A stretch of 64,000 nucleotides of DNA, taken from assembly GCA_022376515.1 (NCBI GenBank), contig WTXI01000038.1, positions 202,636 through 266,635 of the forward strand, in the 5' to 3' direction. The translations under genes and the position numbers were made by a program. Shown in pieces: positions 11,464 to 22,732 of the stretch. Source of the DNA: Lactifluus volemus. Its lineage: Eukaryota > Basidiomycota > Agaricomycetes > Russulales > Russulaceae. A model generated the notes under the pieces. The model was not told the origin of the DNA and searched no databases. It saw only the letters and a program-made list of their open reading frames with translations. Position 1 is the first letter of the stretch. Every line of letters begins with the position of its first letter.

Positions 11464-12152
11464 CTCATGCCACCTGTATTATCTCCAATTACCTGAACTG
11501 CGCTCCGTGTCTTCTATTACCTTCCTGATTTAGCTTGCCTCATATCGCCTTCTGTCTCTAGATGTGGTGATCTCGTGCCATTTATGTCGTCGTTCCCGCT
11601 GAATCGTTTCGGACAGCGTGCTGTGCCCCACACTGCACAGAAATCTTACTTTTTTTAGTTTCTTGGTTCTGTATCTTGGTCTTTATTATTTCTTTCACAT
11701 CGTACTATTATACGGTTTATACCCCAACATTCCTGTGTTGACTCTCCAAGTTTGCACCCCCTTGTAAGTTATTATCACCTTACAAGTTCTTGAGCGGCTG
11801 TGCCGCTGAATTCCGCTAATTCAGACAAATACGGGAGGATTAGTAAGCAGGCGCCCCTCTGTTCGAAATGCCCTGTGATAGACGCCGGGAACATTGAACA
11901 CTGAAAAGATGCAGAAGTATTGTGCACGCTTCTGCTGCAACCGATCAGACCTCTGGTCTGGACAATCCTTGCATCGCGACCTTGTTCGACCTGGGATTCA
12001 TCACACAGGCACGTGGGAAGGCCGTGAGAAATGGGCACTAAGTTAGGCATCTCGTCCCCTGGGCAAGTGAGAGGGGAAGAAAGGACGAGTTATCATCGCT
12101 CTCGCCATCAACGGCATACACACACATGCATCACAGCCGTCCGCAGGAACGG
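11464..12152 (+). other. array linker resuming after the insertion, 5' flank of neighbour-gene copy B
   Basis: Picks up the 3' flank of the CHAT module at CTCATGCCACCT and runs through the same T-run, GCCGCTAATTCAGACAAA and GGAAGGCCGTGAGAAATGGG segments as the other linkers. No gene of its own is seen. Confidence 0.65.
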
Positions 12153-13590
12153 ATGTCGACGACCTCACCGTGTCCACTACCTCCCTCGTCGACCTCCTCT
12201 TCCAACGGACTCCCGACACCGAGCACGTCCGGGACGTCCACTCCCTGCTTCCCTCAACAACAGCCAGGAGCCGCCGCTACAGCCACTACACTCACCGAAC
12301 CCGCACCCGGGCCCGCACCTGCTACGTCATCCGCGGCCGCCACCGCTACACCCGCTTTGCACGGGTGGGACACGCAGAGCATGCATGCCGACCCATTCCT
12401 GCCTCCTTTTGGAACTAGCCCCGGTCCTGGAAGCACTCCTGGCGCAACTGTGAAGTATTTGAAGGATTTGGTACAGAATCGCATCAACGCTGACTATATG
12501 CGGACCGTACATGATGGGTGCGTGTCCGCTCCTCCCTTCATTTATTTTTTTGTTCTGGATTCTATTGTCCCACGTGGAGCGGTGGTGGGTTGCGGCAGGC
12601 GATGTCATTGGTTTCATACGATCATAGTGTCGCGGGTGGAACTCGATCGCGTGTTCGATAATACGGCGATGAAGAAGAGGTGCGTTTGTCCTCCGCTCCT
12701 TTTTTTGGTCTGAAAGGTCGCACTAATGTGAACCGATGGCTGGCCCTGCCCTGCATAGAACGCGTCGTTTCTCTATCCTCGCCATGTCACTATCATGATG
12801 TCTCACGACCAACAGATATCTCTCTTCGCCATCTGACCCATCGTTTAATCACTGCTTGTGCATTGTGCGTCGCCAGCGCCTCTGTAAACGTCAACAAAAG
12901 CGGTAAACAGGCGTAGGAGATTATATTCCCTGGGTGTGTCTGACACCTTGGATGCCTATCTTGCCATTCAGTACATGGTACGTACCTGTCCGCTTCTCGC
13001 CCGAGCCACCACGGCTGACTGGTGAACCAACACCAACCTCAGCCCTTCTCCTACTATACCCCGACTCTGCTCTCGCTTTTGGACGTATTTTACGCCAAGC
13101 TCCTCGGGCCCTCGCTCTTTCCGCACGCGTCACAACGTATGCTCGGCCTTCGCACCCCTACCCAGGCGTTTCTTACCTCTTCCATAATCAGACGTCGGCA
13201 TCCCCCGCAGACGAGGCATTCTGGAGCGTCGCCCTCGGTTCGACGCCACTCGGCGGCACAATGGGCCCAGGTAGTCCCCCAGGTGCATTGAACAGTCCCC
13301 CGCCGAGCTGTACCCCGGCGCTCGGCGAGCATGTGCTCAAAGTGGGTGGAAAGTTCAAGATGCTTCCCCTTTTACGCTGCTACGGCAATTGGCTGAACTT
13401 GGAACTACTCTTGCGCATGCAGAAAATTATTTCTGTGCTCCTCAAGGAGCTTGACGTGTTTGCACGGAACAACATTAAAGGCGAGCTCGCGTCGCTCGAC
13501 CCGCTCTTGCATAACATCGGTGGGTGGAGTGTCCCTGTGGGCAATGGCGACGAACGACGGGCGACGTATGAATTCGATCCGGAGCAGTAG
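12153..13590 (+). pseudogene. neighbour-gene copy B, best-preserved 5' half, broken in the middle
   Basis: The only copy that keeps an ATG at the expected start (12153). The 5' half is open through the Ser/Pro/Thr-rich N-terminus, PFGTSPGPGSTPGATVKYL, a GT-AG intron at about 12518-12598, and VELDRVFDNTAMKKR. It then lacks 8 nt after MSLS, giving an immediate stop, and also lacks the LRAALNML exon. The 3' half is again open (13381-13590), with VLLKELDVFARN and GGWSVPVGNGDE to the TAG. As arranged it cannot make the ancestral protein. The family is not recognised. Confidence 0.62.
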
Positions 13591-13859
13591 TCCTTTTTGG
13601 TGGCGAGGTATTCGTTTTTGTATTTTTTCCTTTTTTTTTTCGTTCGTACCTTCAAACATAGAGTTTGCTGTGGTGGAGATGGTGTATTCCTGAGTGTTCG
13701 TTGACTCTTATTATCCCTTCCATTTCATTGTCCTGTACTATACTAAAAAGTCCACTTTTTTTTTGGAAGGAGAAAGTGGTGCTTACGTCACCTTGCGCCA
13801 TACCCGCGGCACGATTTCACACGGGCGTTAATAACTTGACGCAAGACACGAGGACGACG

Positions 13860-14500
13860 TTACAACAGTAAAAAGACAATTACATGAATCCAACAAACAT
13901 TCAGACGTAGTAGCTGCCAGAGATACGGTGACCCGCCTAGTGATACAAAGAACTAAACAATATCCACTAACTTCACGATTGTAAAATCTAGGTGAATACT
14001 GGGTGACATTCGATGGGAGGGAGGGGAGGGATTTTTAGCGCCTCTGGGGATCTCGGGACTCAGTCGTCAAAGACCGATGGCATGTGGTATTCATTTTGAT
14101 GAGCTGGTAACAAACCAGGACGTCCCCTTGGCCATGTAAACCATAAGCAATTCGGACAGGTTCCTGGCCGCAAGTGTTTGTCTTTAAAGTGATGGGTCCG
14201 AGCCTTTTTCTGGCTGAAGCTGGCTCCACACTCGTCGTACTCGTACCTTCCTGTCCTTTGGGCATCCTGGCCCACCGCAGCAGCTACATTCAACGCGATG
14301 CCAGTGGGAGAAACGACTGCTGTGCCTTGGCCGGATGATGCCGACATCTCACTAGAAATTCATTCATTATTAATAACCTCCATCAATGAAGAGTGTGTAA
14401 TAACAGGGCTTATTGGCACTTTGGTATGAATGCTACAAAGTGGACGATAAGGTAATGGAATGGGCTTGGAAGTCACGGGAGGCGAGGGCTCGTCGGCCCA
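13860..14500 (-). pseudogene. decayed copy of the C2H2 zinc-finger gene at 57155-57685
   Basis: The minus-strand frame 14060-14347 (95 codons) aligns with the C-terminal half of the 57155-57685 protein: SASSGQGTAV, then finger 1, then CPNCLWFTWPRGRPGLL and a second His pair. The first Cys of finger 1 is replaced by Tyr (YEYDECG instead of YVCDECG), so that finger cannot bind zinc normally. Similarity continues beyond the frame on both sides (13860-14059 and 14348-14500), so the duplication was of a genomic segment. The N-terminal half of the parent protein is missing. Confidence 0.7.
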
Positions 14501-14711
14501 CTGTGTTCGTCATCCTTCTCATTGCCGACGGTCGAGCGTGCACTTGCGGAGATGGAGGGCGGTGGCGGCTCGGGGGCTGCCACGCCGAGCGCGGGGGTGG
14601 GGCTAGGCCAGCGCTCGGGCGCACCGATTGTTTTATTCGCTTTAATGTTTTTAACAAATTCAATTTTACCGTTACTGGGCTCATTTATTAGGTAGAAAAA
14701 TAGGAGTAGAT

Positions 14712-15290
14712 ATCTGGTCTGGACAACCATTGCATCACAACCTTGTTCGACTTGGGATTCACCAGATCTCATGCTCAAGCGCTCAAGCTCAAGACTCGGA
14801 CGGAAGGGACAGACAGGTGGGAAGGCCGTGAGAAATGGGCGCGAGTTACGTCGCTGGGCAAGTGAGAGAGGGGAAGAAAGGACAAGTTATCATCGCCGTC
14901 GCCATCAATGGCATACACACACACGCATCACAGCCGCCCGCAGGGACGGCAATACCGACGACCTCACCGTGTTCACTACCTCCCTCGTCGACCCCTTCCA
15001 ACGGACTCCCGACACCGAGCACGTCCGGAACGTCCACTCCCTGCTTCCCTCAACAACAGCCAGGAGCAGCCGTTACAGCCACTACGCTCTCGTACCCGGG
15101 CCCGCACCTGCTGTGTCATCTGCGGCCGCCACCACTACATCCGCTTTGCGCGTGTGGGACACGCAGAGCATGCATGCCGACGTAATGGACCCATTACTGC
15201 CTCCTTTTGGAACTAGCCCCGGGTCTGGAAGCAGTCCTGGCGCGACGGTCGAGTATTTGCAAGCCAGCCCCTGAAATATAGCGTGTGACA
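14712..15290 (+). pseudogene. neighbour-gene copy C, 5' half only
   Basis: Starts at the TCTGGTCTGGACAACC linker segment. The coding part (about 14944-15258) includes the Ser/Thr/Pro/Ala-rich region and PFGTSPGSGSSPGATVEYL. It stops at a junction with unrelated sequence (AAGCCAGCCCCTGAAATATAG). The start codon is lost and all downstream exons are absent. It is a partial module copy created by an unequal exchange or deletion. Confidence 0.6.
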
Positions 15291-15462
15291 TAGCATGACT
15301 GGGTAAAGGGTGTAACAAGGTGAACCTCACCATCTTGAATTTTGATCCCATCCCGCCTCGGGCAAGAGGTTTTACAAAAGTGGTGAAGCGAAGGTGGAAG
15401 GCTTCGGTGGCCACCTCAAGTTTATATCGCTTCCTGTCTATGTAAGCTGATCCAGGGTGGTG

Positions 15463-15611
15463 TTTTTTTTTTTTTTTTTGAATTGGGGTTTAGAGTCCCC
15501 GCGTATATTGCGACAAGACTAAGTTACACTGTACAAGGTACTACCTAAAGGAGACACGAGTAAGGAAACAGCGAAGGAAGGGAAAAAGCAAGGGATAGAA
15601 TAAGGAAGGGA
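15463..15611 (-). mobile_element. 5'-truncated poly(A) retroposon (LINE/SINE type)
   Basis: A 149-bp insertion beginning with 17 T residues, that is, a poly(A) tail on the minus strand. It is flanked by perfect 14-bp direct repeats GATCCAGGGTGGTG at 15449-15462 and 15612-15625. Sister modules read straight through this site (CTGATGCAGGGTGGTGATG). A poly(A) tail with a long target duplication is the mark of target-primed retrotransposition. The short body has no coding capacity, so it is either a truncated LINE 3' end or a SINE. Confidence 0.8.
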
Positions 15612-15625
15612 GATCCAGGGTGGTG

Positions 15626-16212
15626 ATGTAAAGGGTCGCGGGAGGGGGACAAACTGAGTGGAAAGAACCAGATCGTTCCGTGACACGCCCAGGGGCCAGG
15701 GCCACCAGAAGGAGGATGAGGCATTTCCAACACGCACTCTACACGCCTTACGCGCCTCACCTTTAATGGCTATTGTTGTACATGTGTTCCTTGAGAGTGT
15801 AGAGGTCTTCGCTACCTCTGTGCGTCAATAGTCGAATCATTTTCGCTAGTCCTACCTGACTCGGAGTCCTCATGCCAGCGTTCCCAATTAGTTTCAGTTG
15901 GCTTGCGCACACCTACAGGGTGACTGCACAATCTAGAACTTTCGTCATCAGCAAGGTTTAATTAATTTTACGCCAGCATCTTCTGGCTAGACCTGTCAGC
16001 TCCTATGCGCGACATGTGGTATCCTGCATGACGCTACACTGGGCACTCATTTCATGGCTACGTGAATTGCATGTTCACGGCCTGTCCAGCACGTTAAATA
16101 TGGCCCCAACCGCGCACACATATCCCCTTTCCGACTCAAACTTGAATCTCATTCCCTTTCTATCCCAAGCCCTCCTCTGGCTGTTTGTGGTTTACTTTTT
16201 CGGAATTGAGCT
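15626..16212 (+). promoter_or_regulatory. linker and promoter region of CHAT copy 2
   Basis: Conserved upstream region shared with other copies: GTTCCTTGAGAGTGTAGAGG, a CTAGAACTTTCGTC segment, a TTAAATAT box near 16094 and the pyrimidine-rich stretch before the ATG at 16213. Confidence 0.45.
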
Positions 16213-19200
16213 ATGGAGACCGAGGAAAGTGAGTCAAGCTTTCGATTGATTCTGTGTGACCTATAAACGTATCTTATTTTGCAGACTCTCTTCCTGATAT
16301 CGAGGGCTTCATTTTTGCTCTTGAAAGTATCATTCCGTCACTACCTCGATTTGATCGTCGGCGCGCCCTCTATCTCACCTTCCTGGCAAGGTGGAGACTT
16401 AGGCGCTGCATCCTGTCTGGTTCGAAGGAGCAGCTGGATAAAACAATTCTCCTCGCGGTAGAAGCACAACTCCTATCGGTCAAACCTACGGCAGATTCCA
16501 TTGAGCTTTTTCACATGCTCGTGAATGCCCTTTTTTCTCGATTAGTCGAATTCAAGCAGCCAGACGACGTTGAGTCTTGCGTCAAGTACCTTCGTTATTT
16601 GCGAAACCAACGGTGTCAACTTGAAGTCGGCGTCGGGATTTCACACGAACACGTCACATTATATCTGGTGGAGGCATTGGCAATTCGGGTAGAGTTGAAT
16701 ACAGGCGACATCAAGGAGGATATCAGGGAGATGACGATTCTCTGTCGTGAATTGCTCAACTCGGATATCTCGGGGAGCTTTCTCGGGGAGCTTGAAAGTC
16801 ACCTCCTATCCTTGCTCAAACTTGAAGCCTTAGTACCCAATATGTTACCAGTGGAGGAAATTGTAGATCCACTGGCACTGATCGAATGCTTCCGGGAAGC
16901 GAACGTTCGCTTGCCGTATTCCTACAACCTTTCCTTTGCACTTGCACTTTCTCTCTCCAATCGCTTCGCCAAATATCATTCGATCATTGATTCTGAGGAG
17001 GCAATAACCATCCTGAAGAAAATCCTAACTTTCCCTTCCGACCTCCCTCAAGATTTTCGAACTCTATTACAGGACTCTGCCCTGATGTTGATCGCGATGA
17101 TTTCCTGTAACCGATTTTGCTTATTTGGGATGCCAGAGTATTTGGAGGAGGCGATTTTCCATTTGAGAGTTTATCTTAGCTCGGCTTCTCGTGATGATCC
17201 GTTTCGCCCCAATTATTCTCAACGTCTCGTTGTTCTCACGAAGCAGCGCAAGATTGAATTCGGAGTCGAAGAAGGTCGTTACAGGGATCCAGACGTTAAC
17301 AAACTTCCATGCTTGTCATCCCTCGCTGCCTCTATTACCGACCCAAATTCTTCGATATCTAACGAGCAGTGGTATCAACACCTTCGAGCACTTAACTACA
17401 TGCAGGACACTCACGACATAGTTGATATTGAAGAGGGGATCAAGTACTGTCGCCTGGTGCTCGCTTCAATTCATTGTGTTCCAAGTCTTGAACACCGAAA
17501 CCACTTCACTTTGTATGTGGTGCTCGGAACCCTTCTCACCCACCACTTTTTTTGCACCGGAAAACTCGAGTCCATCGATGAGTCACTTGCCGTACTTGAT
17601 GATGGTTTGAAGACGTATGACACACAGGATAATCGTCTTGCGCTGACTTTTCGTGCTCTGTTGCCATTAATGACCAGGATCTCGCTGTGTCCACAAAAAG
17701 AAGACGTGGATGAGGTCATCCGATTATTCGCCATCCTTTCAAGCGATTATCCTCGCCTGGGGCCATCCTACCGATTCCGGCTTTCATACGAGTGGGCGAT
17801 TATTGCGCATCACTTTGGTCACCCTTCCGTGACGGATGCCTATGAGAATGGCTTCAAGGACATGCAGGACACTCTCTCCTATGCCCCTACACTCGAAAGT
17901 CAACATCATCGTCTTGTTTCTATGCGCATAGGTTTTCAGGATATGCCGTTATGGTATGCTTCGTACCAGATCGACAAAGGCCAACCCATCAAAGCAATTG
18001 AGACTCTCGAGAGAGGAAGGGCCTTACTCTGGTCCGAGATGCGTGATTTCCGTACCTCCACTGACCAACTTCGTGCGGTCGATCCGACTTTGGCAGCGGA
18101 ATTCGAGGCGATCAACAGGGACCTCGAACAAGTTACCATGTCCATGGCGCCTTGCGGAAACATGGAAACAGACTCCTGGAAAACGGATCCATTCAGTCAT
18201 CTAGTGGCAAAGCAGCGACAGGTTTTGGGTGATCGCAACAAACTCATTTCACGGATTCGAGCCTTGCCAAATTTTCGCAACTTCTTGGAGCCCCCGTCGT
18301 TTGACGCTCTTCGCTCCGCTGCGCTACACGGACCAGTCATCATCATCAACCATTGCATGTGGCGTTGCGACCTCCTGGTTCTTTTCCGCGACTCTCTTTC
18401 CCTTATCACTACGACCGATGACTTTTACAGTCGTGCGATCGAGTTGGGCGATCGGCTGGTGGATGCTAGAAAGCATCATCGTCTCGAATCAAAGAAGTAT
18501 GAGCGAGCTCTCCGTTCCGTACTCCAGAGTCTCTACGAGCTTGTAGGGAAGCCGGTCATCGAGGTGCTCCGCGAGATGAAGATACCGGAACAGTCCAGAG
18601 TCTGGTGGTGTCCCACATCTGTATTTTGTTATCTTCCTCTCCACGCGATGGGACCAATCCCTTCAGACGACGGCGTCACGCGCTATTTCTCGGACATATA
18701 CATTCCCTCATATACCCCATCACTATCTGCACTCATCACATCGCGCAAACCTCAGGCTGAAGGGCAAACGTTCCAAAAGCCTTCAATACTTCTGGTTGCA
18801 CAACCAGAATCCCTAAAACATGCGATCCCCGAGATCTGGACCATACAACGTCTCACTACAACAGTCACCTCCCTCATCTCAAAGAATGCGACGCCTTCTA
18901 GTGTAGTGGAGGGTCTCAAACATCACCAGTTCTCCCATTTTGTATGTCATGGAAACTTGGAAGAAGGGAAACCATTCAACGCGTCGTTCAAGCTTTCTGG
19001 GGGAAGGCAGCTGACCCTACTCGAGATTGTGCGCTCTCAACTCCCGACAGCTGAATTTGCGTTTCTTTCGGCCTGTCACACAGCTGAGCTGACAGAGGAA
19101 AGCATACCTGGCGAGGCACTGCACCTTACAGCGGCAATGCAATATTGCGGGTTCCGAAGTGTTGTTGGGACGATGTGGGCGATGGCAGATCAAGACGGAC

Positions 19201-19364
19201 AATATCTAGCTGAAGATTTCTACAAGTCAATACTGTCGAGCGACGAACCGGGTGTACCTTATTACGAGAGATCGGCGAGGGCGCTTCGGGATGCTGTGAA
19301 GAACTTTCGGTCCAAAAAGGTGCCTTTGGAGCGATGGGTGAATTATGTGCACTATGGGGCATGA
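16213..19364 (+). CDS. TPR-CHAT domain cysteine protease, array copy 2
   Basis: Exons 16213-16228 and 16285-19364 with a 56-nt intron; 1,031 residues, starting METEE rather than MDTKK. The CHAT half has His 894 (FVCHG) and Cys 936 (LSACHT). The TPR-like half differs from copy 1 at many spaced positions. It has a longer loop after SDISG (GELESHLLSLLKLEALVPN) and lacks six residues in the linker before the CHAT domain (ETDSWKTDPF where others have ETESI-VEDSWTTDPF). The frame is intact. It is the only array gene whose upstream linker contains the poly(A) retroposon. Confidence 0.87.
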
Positions 19365-20330
19365 TTAGTGGTATTGCTACAATGTCTGTGAGTTGTTGGG
19401 TTTTGTCTGACGTATGAATATTGAACCAAGTTATTAGGGTTAGGGTAACCACAGCCCTTTGGAATTCGCCTTCTGACTCATTTCATTTGCCTTGTTTTCA
19501 AAGTTGCCATTTCCTCATCCACGCTCTCTCCACCATCCTCCGGATTCCAGTAATAATCGTGGACCACCTTTCCTGCTATGACCTCGGGATTGACTCTACC
19601 ACGATGTTGTGCCGTCTCATGCCACCTCTATTACCTGAACTGCGCTCCGTGTCTTCTATTTACCTTTCTGATTTAGCTTGCCTCATATCGCCTTCTGTCT
19701 CTGGATGTGGTGATCTCGTGCCATTTATGTCGTCATTCCCGCTGAATCGTTTCGGATTGCGTGCTGTGCCCCACACTGCACGGAAATCTTTTTTTTTAAC
19801 TTCTTGGTTCTGTGTCTTGGTCTTTATTATTTATTTCACATCGTACTATTATACCTGTGTGGACTCTCCGAGTCTGCACTTCCTTGTAAGTTATTATCAC
19901 CTTAAGTTACAAGTGCTTGAGTGGCTGTGCTGCTAATTCAGACAAACACGGGAAGATTAGTAAGCACGCCCTTATGCCCGGAGACCTGAGTTACAAGGGC
20001 GCCCAACGTTTCCCTCCTTTGTTCGAGATACCCACCAAGTCTGTGATAGACGCCAGGAACATTGAACGTTGAAAAGATGCAGAAATATTGGCACGCTTCT
20101 GCTGCAACCTATACAGTAACTGGATCAGACCTCTGGTCTGGACAACCATTGCATCGCGACCTTGTTCGACTTGGGATTCATCACTGGCACATGGGAAGGC
20201 CGTGAGAAATGGGCACTGAGCTGGGCATCTCGTCCCTGGGCAAGTGAGAGGGGAAGAAAGGACAAGTTATCATTGCCGTCGCCATCAACGGCACACGCAC
20301 CCATGCATCACAGCAGTCTACAGGAACGGC
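19365..20330 (+). other. array linker between CHAT copy 2 and neighbour-gene copy D
   Basis: Standard 3' flank followed by the 5' flank of the neighbour gene; no gene seen. This version has two TTAGGG units at 19434-19445, where most other copies have one unit followed by a diverged one. Confidence 0.6.
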
Positions 20331-21684
20331 GGTATCGATGACCTCCACGACCTCCCTCGTCGACCTCTTCCAACGAACTCCCGACACCGAGCACGTCCGG
20401 AATGTCCACTCCCTGCTTCCCTCAACAACAGCCAGGAGCAGCCGCTACAGCCACTACGCTCACCGCTCTCGTACCCGGCCCACACCTCTGCGGCCGCCAC
20501 CGCTACACCCGCTTTGCGTGGGAGGGACACGCAGAGCATGCATGCCGACGCAATGGGCCAGTTTCTGCCTCCTTTTGGAACTAGCCCCGGTCTTGGAAGC
20601 ACTCCTGGCGTGACGGTCGAGTAATTGAGGGATTTGGTACAGAAGCGCATCATCACGCTGACTTATATGGGGAACGTACATGATGGGTGCGTATCCGATC
20701 CTCCTTTCTTTTACTTTTTTTGTGCTGAATTCTATTGTCCCACGTGGAGCGGTGGTGGGCGGTGGCAGGCGAAGTCATTGGTTTCATACGATCATAGTGT
20801 CACGCTATCCTCGCCATGTCACTATCATGATGTCTCACAACCAACAGACTTTTTACGCGCGGCTCTTAACATGCTCACAGAGAACGCAGGCCAAGGAAGA
20901 AAACGACCGGCTAAGGTGGTATCTCCCGTCTTTTCACTTCGCCATCGTTTAATCACCGCTTGTACATTGTGCATCGTCAGCGCCTCTGGAAACGGCAACA
21001 AAAACGGCATACAGGCGTAGGAGATTATACCTTGGGTATGTCTGACACCTCGGATACCTATCTCGCCATTCAGCACATGGTACGTACCTGTCCGCTCCTC
21101 GCCCGAGCCACCACGGGGCTGACTGAACCACAAATTCAACTTGTAGCCCTTCCCGCTAGACTATACCCAGACTCTGCTCTCGCTTCTGGACATCCTCTCC
21201 GCATTCTACGCCAAGCTCCTCGGACCCTCCCCCTTCCCAACACATGCTCGGCCTCTCGCACCCCCACCCAGGCGTTTCTTACCTCTTCCATAATCAGACG
21301 TCGGCAGACGAGTCACTCTGTTGCGTCGCCTTCGGTTCGACACCACTCGGCGGTACCGCGGGCCCAGATGGTCCCCCAGGTCCGTTGAACAGTCCCCCGC
21401 CGAGCTGGACGCCGGCGCTTGGCGAGCATATGCTCAAAGTGAATGGAAAGTTCAAGGTCCATTCCCTTTCGTGCTGATACAATTGGCTGAATTTGGAACT
21501 GCTCTTGCGGACACAGAAAATTATTGCTGTGCTTCTCAAGGATCTTGACGTTTTTGCACGTAACAGCATCAAAGACGAACTCGCATCGCTCGACCCGCTC
21601 TTGCGTAAGGTAGGTGGGTGGAGTGTCCCTGTGAGCAATGGCGACAAAGGACGGGCGACATGTGAATTTGATCCGGAGCACTAG
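20331..21684 (+). pseudogene. neighbour-gene copy D, broken
   Basis: Lacks the start ATG. It has an in-frame stop after PGVTVE (TAATTGAGGG replaces TATTTGAGGG), lacks the RVFDN-MKKR region, and shares with copy B the 8-nt deletion after MSLS. Later exons are well kept: MSDTSDTYLAIQHM (near 21040), an intron GTACGTACC...CTTGTAG, PFPLDYTQTLLSLLDIL, and the last exon with VLLKDLDVFARNS to TAG at 21682-21684. At least four lesions make it non-functional. Confidence 0.62.
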
Positions 21685-22732
21685 TAATAAAGCCCTGTCC
21701 TTTTTGGTGCGTAGTATTGGTTTTTATTTATTTATTTTTCCGTTTTTTTTAGAGTTCGCTGTGGTGGAGATGGTGTATTTCTGAGTGTTTGTTGACCCTT
21801 ATTAGTCCTTCCGGTTCGTTGTCCTGTACTATACTAAAAAGTCACGTATACCTCGACATGATACACTTTTTTTTGGAGTGAGATTCCTGGGAGAAGCTGC
21901 TTATGCTCTCGCGACGTGGATAAACTCCTTTCACGCAGGCGTAATACATTCCTTCACCCCCCGGTGCAGCTGCAGAGCTTCGGCCACATCGGACAGCACG
22001 TGACTCTAACCCTTTTTTTTTCCGAGTCTCCCGCCTCAGGCATCTTGAGGTTCAACAAAAGTAGTGAAGCGAAAATTGAACGCTTCGGTGGCCACCTCAA
22101 GTTTATGTCACTTCCTGTCCATGTAAGTTGATGCAGGGCGGTGATGTAAAGTGTCGCGGGAGGGAGACAAACTGAGTGGAAAGAGCCGGATTGTTCCGTA
22201 ACACGCCCACTCGAACGAGGATAACGCATTTCCAATACGCACTCCGAGTCTACACGCCTCACGCATCACTTCTTAATGTCTATTGTTGTACATGTGTTCC
22301 TTGAGAGTGTAGAGGCCTTCGCTACCTCTGTGCGTCAATACTCGAATCATTTTCGCTAGCCGTGTCCGGCGAACCTGACTCGGAGTCCTCATGCCAGTAT
22401 TCTCAATTAGTTTCAGTTGGCTTGCGCACACCTAGCACAGGGCGACTGCACAATCTAGAACTTTCGTCATCAGCAAGGTTTAATTGATTTTACGCCGGCT
22501 AGGCCTGTCTGCTTCTATGAGCGACATGTGGTACCCTGCATGATGCTACACTGCCAGTGGGCGCTCTTTTCATGGCCACGGGAAATGCATGTGTGACGGC
22601 CTGTCCAGCCCGTTAAATATGGCCCCAACCGTGCACACATCTCCCCTCTCCGACTCGAGCTTGAATCTCATTCCCCTTCTATCACAAAGTCGTCCTCTGG
22701 CTGTTTGTGGTTTACTTTTTCGGAATTGAGAT
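21685..22732 (+). other. linker and promoter of CHAT copy 3
   Basis: Contains the recurring exon-like segment (KVE-type: here AKIERFGGHLKFMSLPVHV near 22060-22118), the GTTCCTTGAGAGTGTAGAGG segment and a TTAAATAT box at 22613-22620, 113 nt before the ATG. No independent gene is supported. Confidence 0.5.

Noticed and set aside
19434..19445. Two TTAGGG units, also at 60725-60736, suggesting interstitial telomere repeats
   Set aside because: Only two units, embedded in a flank conserved after every CHAT gene; most copies have one and a diverged second. It is part of the module, not a telomere.
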